Assembly (NCBI GenBank): GCA_963754445.1
Contig: CAVWFT010000001.1
Span: 1,984,001 to 2,048,000 of the forward strand
Source of the DNA: Bog-473 sp963754445
GTDB taxonomy: Bacteria; Actinomycetota; Acidimicrobiia; Acidimicrobiales; RAAP-2
Reading direction: 5' to 3'
Length of the DNA stretch: 64,000 bases
The position numbers were made by a program, and so were the translations under genes. Shown here piece by piece: positions 53,851-61,755 of the stretch (position 1 is the stretch's first letter; each line of letters begins with the position of its first letter). Under the pieces are notes generated by a model, which was not told the DNA's origin, searched no databases, and saw only the letters and a program-made list of their open reading frames with translations.

Positions 53851-54504
53851 ATGACTCAGGATCAGGGTCCCCTCCAACTCGGTCGACCCCGCGATCACAG
53901 CATCGACGCGCGCGTCCTCGACGCCACCAGGCTTCTGCTCACGGAGAGGGGATTCGACGATACGACGATCCGTGCCATCGCCGAGACCTCCGGCGTGCAC
54001 GCATCGGCCATCTACCGTCGCTGGCGCTCACGGACCGAGATCATCGAAGAGGCGATCTTCCCCGGGCTCTCCTCGGTGGTGGTCCGCCCTACCGGCGACC
54101 TCGTGCGTGATCTGCGTCGATTCATCCGCGCCCACCTGGTGGCACTCGGCGCACCGGAGGCCAAGGCGGCCATGCCCGGACTGTTGGCGACCTACCAATC
54201 GTCCGGACGTTCCGGCGCACCCGAGGAATGGCTCGCCGTGTCGGCCCGGCCCCAGTTCCTCGATATCCTCCTGTCGGCTCCGGCCGGATCGGTCGATCCC
54301 GACGTCGACCCGAACGATGTGTTCGACGTCCTCCTGGGCGCCCTGATCGCCCGCATCCTGGTACCCACGGTGGCCATCCGTCGGCGGCCGGTCGAGCAAC
54401 TCGTCGACGCCGTGCTGCGTCTCGTGCGGCCGCTCCCCGACGACGTGGCATCGCGACGAGCGCTCGCACCATCGCTGGCACGACGCGAGCAGCGCTCGCG
54501 ATGA
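53851..54504 (+). CDS. TetR-family regulator
   Basis: 217 residues from ATG 53851 (53824 and 53800 are upstream in-frame starts). HTH: DARVLDATRLLLTERGFDDTTIRAIAETSGVHASAIYRRWRSRTEIIEEAIF. The C-terminal domain has PEEWLAVSARPQFLDILL and DVFDVLLGALIARILV helices, the TetR_C_33-like pattern of actinobacterial regulators. Its divergent neighbours (SnoaL, alcohol dehydrogenase, HIBADH) are likely targets through the paired motif described here. Confidence 0.9.
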   Translation: MTQDQGPLQLGRPRDHSIDARVLDATRLLLTERGFDDTTIRAIAETSGVHASAIYRRWRSRTEIIEEAIFPGLSSVVVRPTGDLVRDLRRFIRAHLVALGAPEAKAAMPGLLATYQSSGRSGAPEEWLAVSARPQFLDILLSAPAGSVDPDVDPNDVFDVLLGALIARILVPTVAIRRRPVEQLVDAVLRLVRPLPDDVASRRALAPSLARREQRSR

Positions 54505-54541
54505 GTACCGCAGTCGCTCCGGTCAGGAAGGAGACTGCACC

Positions 54542-55396
54542 ATCGAACGCGACACTGACTCCAATGCGGAACGGGCGACGCTGAACTACGGCTTCATCGG
54601 TCTCGGGCACCAAGGAACCCCAATGGCCGAGCGCATGATCGCAGCGGGACTGCGACCGTACTTGTGGGCCCGGCGGCAGGAGATCCTCGACCACTACGTC
54701 CCATCCGAGGCCACCGTCGCAGCGAATCCTGCGGAGTTGGGTGCGCAGTGCGACGTCATCGGGCTGTGCCTCTACGACGGTGGTGCAACAGACAGTGTCC
54801 TCTTCGGCCCGACGGGGCTGATGAGCGCGGTTCGCGCCGGCACGGTGCTGGCGGTCCACAGCACGGTGGGTCCGGCCTATGTGCAGGATCTGGCGAGGAC
54901 AGTGGCCCGTTCCGGAGTGCGCCTCGTCGACGCACCGGTGAGCGGTGGACCGGCCGCCGCCCTCGGTCAACTCCTGGTCATCGCCGGTGGCCACGAGGCG
55001 GCCATCGAGCGCTGCAGACCCATGTTCGCCAGCTACGCGAATCGGATTGTGCCCACGGGAGCAGTCGGCTCCGCCCAGGCGGCCAAGCTCGTCAACAACA
55101 GCCTGATGACCGCCATCACGGGGCTCGTCTTCGACGCCTTCGACCTCGGCGCGGCCCTCGGGATCGACCAGGCCGGACTGGGTGAGGTCCTGGCCAACGG
55201 ATCCGCCGCAAACCCGTCCGTCGGAACGTACCTTGCCATGGGGGCGGAGCAGTTCTCCGTCGCCGCCTGGCCGACGCTGCACAAGGACGTCGATCTGGCC
55301 CACGAGCTCGGGGTGCCGCCCGGTCCACTGCTCGAGGCGGCGCGGGCCACCATCACGGACATGGAGCGGCGGAGGCCGCCTGCAGCCTCGACCTGA
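54542..55396 (+). CDS. 3-hydroxyisobutyrate dehydrogenase-type protein with anomalous start
   Basis: The cofactor motif NYGFIGLGHQGTPMAERMI begins near 54584, so translation must start upstream of the first in-frame ATG (54623), which would delete the glycine motif. No ATG, GTG or TTG exists in this frame back into the TetR gene. AAGGAG (54528-54533) sits 8 bases before an ATC at 54542; a CTG at 54581 is the other option. Alternatively an ATG at 54501 overlapping the TetR stop is used and one base is missing. DAPVSGGPAAALGQ, KLVNNSLMTAITG and the rest are intact. A paralogue of the gene at 51.4-52.2 kb. Confidence 0.78.
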   Translation: MERDTDSNAERATLNYGFIGLGHQGTPMAERMIAAGLRPYLWARRQEILDHYVPSEATVAANPAELGAQCDVIGLCLYDGGATDSVLFGPTGLMSAVRAGTVLAVHSTVGPAYVQDLARTVARSGVRLVDAPVSGGPAAALGQLLVIAGGHEAAIERCRPMFASYANRIVPTGAVGSAQAAKLVNNSLMTAITGLVFDAFDLGAALGIDQAGLGEVLANGSAANPSVGTYLAMGAEQFSVAAWPTLHKDVDLAHELGVPPGPLLEAARATITDMERRRPPAAST

Positions 55397-55401
55397 CGGC
55401 C

Positions 55402-56214
55402 CTAGGCCAAGGGCGGGAGGGCAACGACGGGATGTTCCGCATCCACCCGGACGAAGTCGGGCTGCCTGCCCTCGGCGAGGGCCGACAGCGCTTCGAGGTT
55501 CGCCGGCTGACCGAGGAGTCGAGCGAAGGCGCCGTCCTCGCGGGAGCGGGCGGCACGCATGAGATCCCTCTGCGGGGACACCAGCGTGTGCTTGGACTCG
55601 ATCAGCGACGCGATCGGTTTCGACGCCAGGGTGCGGGCGACGTCGAGCGTCGCCGTCAGCAACTCGGGCGGGTCGACCACCCTCCAGGCCAGCCCCATCT
55701 CCTGGCACTGCGCAGCCGAGAACCACTCCGAGCTCAACAGGACCCAGCTGGCCTGCTGTCGACCCATGAGGAGGGGGAACAGGTAGGAGCTCGCGGCTTC
55801 GGGCGCGACGGCCAGGTCAGTGAACGGACACCGGATGCGGGCCTCACTCGACATGAGGACGAGATCGGCGAACCCCAGGAGCGTGGCCCCGACGCCGAGG
55901 GCCAAGCCGTTCACCGCGCACAGCAAGGGTTTCGGAAAGTCGATGAGCTGTTCGATCATGCCGGGGAAGCCATGGGCTCCCGCCTGGAACTCGTTCGGTG
56001 TGGCCACCCGGGCCGCCAGCTCGACCACGTCGGTACCGGCAGAGAAGGCCCGGCCGGTGCCCGTGAGGACGACGACGGCAACATCAGGGGCTGTCGCGGC
56101 GTCCATGAGCACGTTCGTCGCCGCGTCGTAGAGGGCCTCGTTGAAGGCATTCAACGCCTCCGGGCGATCGAGCGTGACCACCCGAACCCGATCCTCGTCC
56201 TCGATCCTGATCAT
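55402..56214 (-). CDS. Crotonase-family protein, delta3,delta2-enoyl-CoA isomerase-like
   Basis: 270 residues from ATG 56214 (GAGGAGG 12 bases upstream). VVTLDRPEALNAFNEALYD and GTGRAFSAGTDVVEL form the CoA pocket and oxyanion hole. The segment RCPFTDLAVAPEAASSYLFPLLMG, with Glu in APEAASSYLFP, parallels the PECI-type isomerases rather than classical hydratases (which have Glu one turn earlier). It probably shifts double bonds in unsaturated acyl-CoAs. Confidence 0.84.
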   Translation of the reverse strand: MIRIEDEDRVRVVTLDRPEALNAFNEALYDAATNVLMDAATAPDVAVVVLTGTGRAFSAGTDVVELAARVATPNEFQAGAHGFPGMIEQLIDFPKPLLCAVNGLALGVGATLLGFADLVLMSSEARIRCPFTDLAVAPEAASSYLFPLLMGRQQASWVLLSSEWFSAAQCQEMGLAWRVVDPPELLTATLDVARTLASKPIASLIESKHTLVSPQRDLMRAARSREDGAFARLLGQPANLEALSALAEGRQPDFVRVDAEHPVVALPPLA

Positions 56215-56293
56215 TGCCGGGTCGTCCTCCTCGGGCGCTGCGCCTGCTTGGGTTCGGTCGCTTCGGTCATCGTCGCGACCGCATCGTCGGACG

Positions 56294-57121
56294 TCACGTA
56301 CCGGTGAACTGCGGAGGCCGCTTCTCGAGGAAGGCTCTCGGCCCCTCGGCGGCATCGTTGGATCTCATGACCTGCATTCCCAACGGGCCCTCGATGGCGA
56401 AGGCCTCGTCCTCGGGCATCGCCTCGGTGTCCCGGATGGTGCGCAGAATGGCGGCCACGGCCACCGGTCCATTGGCGGCGATCCGTTCGGCGATCTCCCG
56501 AGCACGCTGCAGCGTCTCTCCGTCGGGAACCACATGGTTGACCAGACCGAGCTCGTAGGCCCGCTGCGCGCTGATGTCCTCTCCCGTCAGGAGCATCTCG
56601 GCCGCCACGGCGTAGCCGATCTGGCGCGGAAGCCGCACGGTCGAGCCTGCCATGGGGAAGAGTCCGCGCTGGACTTCGGTGACGCCGAAGACCGCGCTCT
56701 CCCCGGCGACCCGGATGTCGGTGCCCTGGAGGATCTCGGTCCCACCTGCCCGGGCAAAGCCCTCGGCGGCCAGGATGATCGGCTTCGACGGCCGAAACGT
56801 CTTCAGGAAGGCGCCGAAGATGACGCGAGAGTCCTCGCGCAGGCGGATGATCCACGGGTTGTCGGCCACCCCGCTGTTGAGGCGGCCTATCTCCGCCAGG
56901 TCCATACCGGCGCAGAAGGTGGATCCCCTCCCGGTCAGGATGCCGACGCGCAGCTCGGGGTCGGTATCCAGACGCACCCAGGCGTCGAACAGACGGCAGA
57001 GCACCTCTGCGTTCGTGGCGTTGCGTTTCTCGGGTCGGTTCAGCGTGACCGTGAGGACCGCTCCCTCGGCTTCGACCAGGACGAGCGGTTCGCCTTCCGG
57101 CCGGCTCTGCTCTTCACTCAC
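56294..57121 (-). CDS. Enoyl-CoA hydratase
   Basis: 275 residues from GTG 57121 with AAGGAG 7 bases upstream. VTLNRPEKRNATNAEVL, GRGSTFCAGMDLAEI, GFARAGGTEILQGTDIRVAG, and both hydratase glutamates: one in VTEVQRGLFPMAGS and one in AAEMLLTGEDISAQ. The complete pair supports genuine hydratase activity. Upstream of the isomerase-like gene on the same strand and likely co-expressed. Confidence 0.9.
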   Translation of the reverse strand: MSEEQSRPEGEPLVLVEAEGAVLTVTLNRPEKRNATNAEVLCRLFDAWVRLDTDPELRVGILTGRGSTFCAGMDLAEIGRLNSGVADNPWIIRLREDSRVIFGAFLKTFRPSKPIILAAEGFARAGGTEILQGTDIRVAGESAVFGVTEVQRGLFPMAGSTVRLPRQIGYAVAAEMLLTGEDISAQRAYELGLVNHVVPDGETLQRAREIAERIAANGPVAVAAILRTIRDTEAMPEDEAFAIEGPLGMQVMRSNDAAEGPRAFLEKRPPQFTGT

Positions 57122-57196
57122 CTGACTGCTCCTTCTCTCTCGCGGACGTGCGCCCCGAACTGGCGCCGAGATTCTGGCGGCACCCGTCGTCGATCG

Positions 57197-58810
57197 TCAT
57201 CGCGTCGTCACGGACGGCCGATAGGGCTCATAGGTCAGATCCGGCCCGGTGCCGCGCTCGAAGAGCGCGTCCGCGCTGTCCAGACCCTCGGTCCGGAGTT
57301 GGCGTACCAGGATCTTGGCCGTCGCCGTCATCGGCAGGGCCGGCGAGACCCGGAGGTAGCGGGGCACCCACTTGCGGCCGAGGTCGGCTTGGCCGGCCAG
57401 GAAGGCCCCGAAGGCTGCCCCGTCGAACGTGGCACCGGGTCGCAGTGCCACGGCCGCCATAACCTGGTCGCCCACGATCGCGTCCGGGACGGCATAGACG
57501 GCGGCCATGATGACGTCGGGATGACGCTCGACGACCCGGACCACCGGTGCGGCAGCGAAGTTCTCGCCGTCGACCCGGAGCCAGTCGTCGCCCCGACCGG
57601 CAAACCACAGGTAGCCGCGCGCATCGCGGTAGACCAGGTCGCCCGTCCAGTAGTACCCGTCACGGACGCGCGCCCCCTCGGCATCGGGGTTCTCCCAATA
57701 GCCCTCGAACATGACCGGCGCGGCGGTGACCAGTTCGCCGATCGCGTCGACCGCGTTGAGGAGGACCCCGTTCTCGTCGAACGCGGCCAACGCACACTCG
57801 CGACCGTCTTCCCCGAGCACCAGGACGCCCTCGGGCGCCGGACCGAGCGCACCGTCGGGGGTGTCGGCGGTCCGCGAGACGGCGACGCCGCCTTCGGTCG
57901 AGCCGTAGCTGTCCGAGACGGTGCACCCGAAACGCTGGGCGAAGCGTTCGACGTCGCCGGGGGCGGCCTCGTTGCCGAACACGTCGCTCAGCGGATTGTC
58001 CGCGTCGTCGGGCCGCGGCTCGGTCGCCATGACGTAGGAGAGCGGCCGCCCGACGTAGTTCCAATAGGTCACCCCATGGCGGCGGACGTCGGGAAGGAAG
58101 CCCGAGGCGGAGAAGCGACCGCCACTCGGGAGGGCCATGGTCGCCCCGCTGACCACGGCGGGGGCCCAGCCCGCCATGAGCGCGTTCGAATGGAACAGCG
58201 GCATGGCGAGATAGCAGCAGGTCGACGAGTCGAAGGCGTAGCGCTGGGCCAGGGAGGCGCCGATGAAGGCCATCCGACCCTGGGTGCACCGACACGCCTT
58301 CGGCGCCCCCGAGGTCCCCGAGGTGAAGATGAGGTAGCCGAGCGTGGTCGGGTCGAAGGCATCGGTCCGGGGAAGCGACGCCGGGGGCAGGTCGCCCACG
58401 GGATCCCCGTCGACGAGCAGCACCCGCGGGTTCTCGGCCCCGGCCACACCGATCCCGGGACCCAGGTCGAGGCCGGCCACGAGGGGCAGATGGGCCTCGT
58501 CGGTCACGAGCAGCTGACCGCGCGTGTGCGCGAGCTCCTCGGCCAGGGCGGGACCCGGATGGGTGGGGTTGGCCCCGACGACCACGGCGCCGGCGAGCGC
58601 GCAGGCGCCGAGCCACCAGACGTGCTCGGGCACGTTGTCGAGAAGGATGGCGACGTGCGGCGGCCCATCGCCTCGGAGCTCGGACCAGCGGGCCGCCCGG
58701 CGTCCCGCTGCGTCGACCACCTCCGACCACGTCCAGGCGGAATCCTCGAAGCGCAGCCCGGGACGGGAGTCCCCGGCCCGGTCCAGCCAGGCATCGGCCA
58801 TCGTCCTCAC
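57197..58810 (-). CDS. Acyl-CoA ligase, FadD17-like
   Basis: 537 residues from GTG 58810 (GAGGAGAG 4 bases upstream). Adenylate-forming motifs: P-loop FTSGTSGAPKAC near residue 162, SYGSTEGG near 297, YWTGDLVYRDARGYLWFAGR, and Lys in TATAKILVRQL. The residue pattern WSEVVDAAGRRAARWSEL and VVGANPTHPG resembles FadD17-type ligases of actinobacteria. It activates a carboxylic acid as an acyl-AMP then acyl-CoA, the entry step of the cluster. Confidence 0.9.
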   Translation of the reverse strand: MRTMADAWLDRAGDSRPGLRFEDSAWTWSEVVDAAGRRAARWSELRGDGPPHVAILLDNVPEHVWWLGACALAGAVVVGANPTHPGPALAEELAHTRGQLLVTDEAHLPLVAGLDLGPGIGVAGAENPRVLLVDGDPVGDLPPASLPRTDAFDPTTLGYLIFTSGTSGAPKACRCTQGRMAFIGASLAQRYAFDSSTCCYLAMPLFHSNALMAGWAPAVVSGATMALPSGGRFSASGFLPDVRRHGVTYWNYVGRPLSYVMATEPRPDDADNPLSDVFGNEAAPGDVERFAQRFGCTVSDSYGSTEGGVAVSRTADTPDGALGPAPEGVLVLGEDGRECALAAFDENGVLLNAVDAIGELVTAAPVMFEGYWENPDAEGARVRDGYYWTGDLVYRDARGYLWFAGRGDDWLRVDGENFAAAPVVRVVERHPDVIMAAVYAVPDAIVGDQVMAAVALRPGATFDGAAFGAFLAGQADLGRKWVPRYLRVSPALPMTATAKILVRQLRTEGLDSADALFERGTGPDLTYEPYRPSVTTR

Positions 58811-58840
58811 GAAGCTCTCCTCAGTGTCATGTGTGCCGGC

Positions 58841-59620
58841 TCATGCGGGGCGCCCATCTCCGGCCCGGCCCAGCCGTGCCCGCAGGGCGCGCAGTCCCGA
58901 CTCGAACTCCGGCCGGGCCATCGACCATTGTTGCGCCTCGCGTTCGAGCACGATCGACGCCTCCACGTCGTCGACCGCCTCCATGTCACGCAACGTCGCC
59001 TTCACCTTGGCCACCAGCTCGGGATCGTGGGCGGCGGCTCGTGCGGCCAGCCGCCTCGCCTCCTCGCCCAGTTCGGACGATGGCAGACAGCGCCACACCA
59101 ATCCGAGGTGCGCCGCCTGCTCGCCCGTCAGCACCTCGCCGAACAAGGTCATGGCGGCGACGGCCTGGGCGCCGAGCGACCGCCGCAGGCGCCAGAGCGC
59201 ACCTCCGCCGGGATGGATCCCGACGTCGAGGAAACGGACGTCGAAGCGGGACTCGGGACTGCACAGGGCGATGTCGCAGGCGAGCACCAAATTGATGCCC
59301 GCACCCACGGCGGCGCCTTCGACGACCGCCACCGTCGGCACGCCCGCACGGTCGAGGGCCCGGAACGCGCCGTACGTCTCGTCGAGGGGCACCTTCGGAT
59401 CGAGCAGGTCGTCGACCGATCCGCCGGCGGAGAACACCGGTGGCGTGTGGCGAACGATCAGGGCGCGACAGCCCGCCGCGGTGGCGGTCTCGATGGCGTC
59501 GCGCAGGGCCCGCACCAGGTCCCAGGACAACGCATTTCGCCGGCCCGGATCGTCGAGGACCAGCGTCGTGATTCCCTCCACCGTGTCGGAGCGCACGAGC
59601 TCCGAGCCGAAGTCACTCAT
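58841..59620 (-). CDS. Crotonase-family protein with altered active site
   Basis: 259 residues from ATG 59620 (59629 is an alternative). Fold motifs TLVLDDPGRRNALSWDLV, PVFSAGGSVDDL and GAAVGAGINLVLACDIALC are present. At the positions of the two hydratase glutamates the chain reads DVRFLDVGIHPGGG and AVAAMTLFGEV, so both are apparently replaced. A non-hydratase role (isomerase, hydrolase or lyase) or binding function is likelier. It sits between an acyl-CoA ligase gene and another crotonase gene. Confidence 0.85.
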   Translation of the reverse strand: MSDFGSELVRSDTVEGITTLVLDDPGRRNALSWDLVRALRDAIETATAAGCRALIVRHTPPVFSAGGSVDDLLDPKVPLDETYGAFRALDRAGVPTVAVVEGAAVGAGINLVLACDIALCSPESRFDVRFLDVGIHPGGGALWRLRRSLGAQAVAAMTLFGEVLTGEQAAHLGLVWRCLPSSELGEEARRLAARAAAHDPELVAKVKATLRDMEAVDDVEASIVLEREAQQWSMARPEFESGLRALRARLGRAGDGRPA

Positions 59621-59648
59621 CGGCGCCACCGGCCCGATCCGGGCATCG

Positions 59649-60429
59649 TCAGCTGCCCCGGTACTGGGGGTCGCGGCCCTCGGCCCGGGCCGCCCGGAGC
59701 TCGGCCATGTCGTCCGAACGGGCGATGAACGTCTGGGCGATCATCTCCTCGTCCATCGACGCCAGCAACTCGGGCAGGGCCAGATGGCCCAGGATCCGGC
59801 GCGCTGCCGCGCACGGTCACCGCCGGGGCCGCAGCGATCTTCTCGGCGATCTCACGGGCCTCCTCATCGAGGCGTTCGGGCGGAACCAGGCGCGAGACGA
59901 TGCCGTGCCCGAGTGCCTCCCGGGCGTCGAGGACCCGGCCCGTCAGGACCATGTCGGCCGTCAACCCGTGACCGCACATCTGGAACAGCCGACCGACGCC
60001 CCCCGTGTCGGGGATCACCCCGTGGCCGACCTCGGGGAGCATGAACCGTGCCCCCTCGGCCGCCACCCTGATGTCGCAGAGCAGGGCGCGCTGGAACGAT
60101 GCACCGATGGCCCAGCCCTGGAGCGCCACGACGATGGGAACGTCCAACTCGAAGATGGTCCGGATGCCCTGATGGCCGCGCCGCATGAGCTCGTGGTGGG
60201 TCATCCCGCTGTCGGCCCCGCCCAGGGCACCGACGTCTCGCCCTGAGGAGAACGACTTGCCCTGGCCCCGCCAGATCACCGCCCTGACGTCGGGCATGGT
60301 GCGCAGGCGGGCCAGGACCTCGAACAGCTCGGCATCCATGGCGTCGTCGAACGCGTTGTGCTTCTCTGGGTTGTCGTTGGTGATGGTCGCCACCGCGCCG
60401 TCGACCTCGAGGTGTACTGCTCCGGCCAT
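59649..60429 (-). CDS. Enoyl-CoA hydratase, frame broken by one extra base
   Basis: From ATG 60429 (GGAAGC upstream): VATITNDNPEKHNAFDDAMD, GQGKSFSSGRDVGAL, FMLPEVGHGVIPDTGGVGRL with the first catalytic Glu, and ADMVLTGRVLDAREA with Asp where the second Glu is usual. At about 59811 the frame shifts: removing one base restores a C-terminus ending DMAELRAARAEGRDPQYRGS and a stop at 59649. Without that, the chain runs into an Arg/Gly-rich nonsense tail to 59617. Divergent from the CoA-transferase at 60517. Confidence 0.85.
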
Positions 60430-60500
60430 GTGCTTCCACGCTCCCCATTCGGCACCGCCGCGACGACGTGCGCGAGCCCGGATGACCCGATGCTCGATTA

Positions 60501-60511
60501 GATATGATATC
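60501..60511. promoter_or_regulatory. GATATGATATC palindrome and probable promoter
   Basis: An 11-bp perfect palindrome five bases before the ATG at 60517. It contains TATGAT (60503-60508), a good -10 hexamer, placed so that transcription would begin at or next to the ATG; the mRNA may be leaderless. The same palindrome could bind a regulator of the divergent hydratase gene. Confidence 0.5.
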
Positions 60512-60516
60512 CAAAT

Positions 60517-61755
60517 ATGGTCGATCTGGTCGCTGAGCCCTCGGACCGGCGGCCCCGTGGGCCCCTGACCGGAATCCGCATTCTGGCCCTCGAGCAGATG
60601 CAGGCGCTCCCGTTCGCCACGCAGCTCCTGGCCCGGCTGGGCGCCGACGTGGTCAAGGTGGAACCGCCCGGCGGCGAGTTGGGTCGGGCCTCGCAACCCT
60701 CGGTCCCCGACCCCGACGGTCGTGGCCTCGGCGCCACCTTCCTGCGCAACAACCTCGGCAAGCAGAGCATCTGCGTCGACCTCAAGAACCCCCGGGGTCG
60801 CCAACTCGTCTTGGACATGGCGCCGCAGTTCGACGTCGTGGCGGAGAATTTCCGCGCCGGCACGATGGAACGCCTCGGCTTGGGCTTCGACGATGTCGTG
60901 CGCGCCCACCCGCGCTGTGTCTACGCCTCGATCTCCGGCTTCGGCAGCGTGACGACGTCGCCCTACCGGGATCGCCCCGCCTTCGCCCCCATCGTCGAGG
61001 CGATGTCGGGCATCTACGAGATGAAGCGGGTGGGCGACAACCCGCCCACGACGAGCCCGGTCGGCGGCCTCGGCGACATCGGGGCAGCGCTGTTCGCCTC
61101 GGTGGGCATCCTGGCCGCCCTGCGCGAGCGTGACCGGACGGGCGAGGCACAGTTCGTCGACGTGGCCATGTTCGACTCCGTCATCGCCATGACCGACATC
61201 GTGGCCAACTTCTGGTCGATGGGCCTGAAGAACGGCGACACCGGCCCATTGATCAACCACGGCTTCCGGGCCAGCGACGGCTGGTTCATCGTGCAGGTGG
61301 CGCGCGAGCATCACTTCGAGCGACTGGCCGAGATCGTGGGGCGGCCGGAGTGGACGTCGGATCCCCGGCTGGCCAACCGGCAGGGGTGGGTGGACCACCT
61401 CGAGGACACGGTGCGTCCGGCCATCGAGGGCTGGGCGTCCGACAAGACCAGGGACGAGGCCTGTACGGCGCTGGGCGCAGCCGGCATCGCCGCCGGGCCG
61501 TGCTTGCGCGACGAGGAGCTGCCGACCGATCCCCACGTCGTGGCCCACCACATGCTCGTGGGCATCGCCCGGCCCGACGGGGCGGGACCGCCGGTCCTGC
61601 TCCCGGGGAACCCCGTGCGCATCCATACGGCACCGGGGACCGAGGACACCCGCGCGCCCTGGGTGGGCGAGGACACCGACGCGGTGCTGACCAAGGAGCT
61701 CGACTTCGGCGCCGACGACATCGCGCAGCTCCGACGCGACGGTGTCGTGGCGTGA
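60517..61755 (+). CDS. CaiB/BaiF family III CoA-transferase
   Basis: 412 residues. LTGIRILALEQMQALPFATQLLARLGADVVKVEPPGG opens the fold, LRNNLGKQSICVDLKNPRG and NFRAGTMERLGLGF follow, and Asp215 in VDVAMFD is the catalytic position. The stop overlaps the next GTG (GTGA), so it is coupled to an acyl-CoA ligase. The two give alternative ways to form the CoA ester: transfer or ATP-dependent ligation. Confidence 0.92.
   Translation: MVDLVAEPSDRRPRGPLTGIRILALEQMQALPFATQLLARLGADVVKVEPPGGELGRASQPSVPDPDGRGLGATFLRNNLGKQSICVDLKNPRGRQLVLDMAPQFDVVAENFRAGTMERLGLGFDDVVRAHPRCVYASISGFGSVTTSPYRDRPAFAPIVEAMSGIYEMKRVGDNPPTTSPVGGLGDIGAALFASVGILAALRERDRTGEAQFVDVAMFDSVIAMTDIVANFWSMGLKNGDTGPLINHGFRASDGWFIVQVAREHHFERLAEIVGRPEWTSDPRLANRQGWVDHLEDTVRPAIEGWASDKTRDEACTALGAAGIAAGPCLRDEELPTDPHVVAHHMLVGIARPDGAGPPVLLPGNPVRIHTAPGTEDTRAPWVGEDTDAVLTKELDFGADDIAQLRRDGVVA

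Noticed and set aside
56141..59728. A 1195-codon open frame on the + strand
   Set aside because: It is antisense to four recognisable enzymes (two crotonases, a ligase, another crotonase); the product is Arg/Gly/Pro/His-rich without domains, a normal artefact of high-GC coding DNA.
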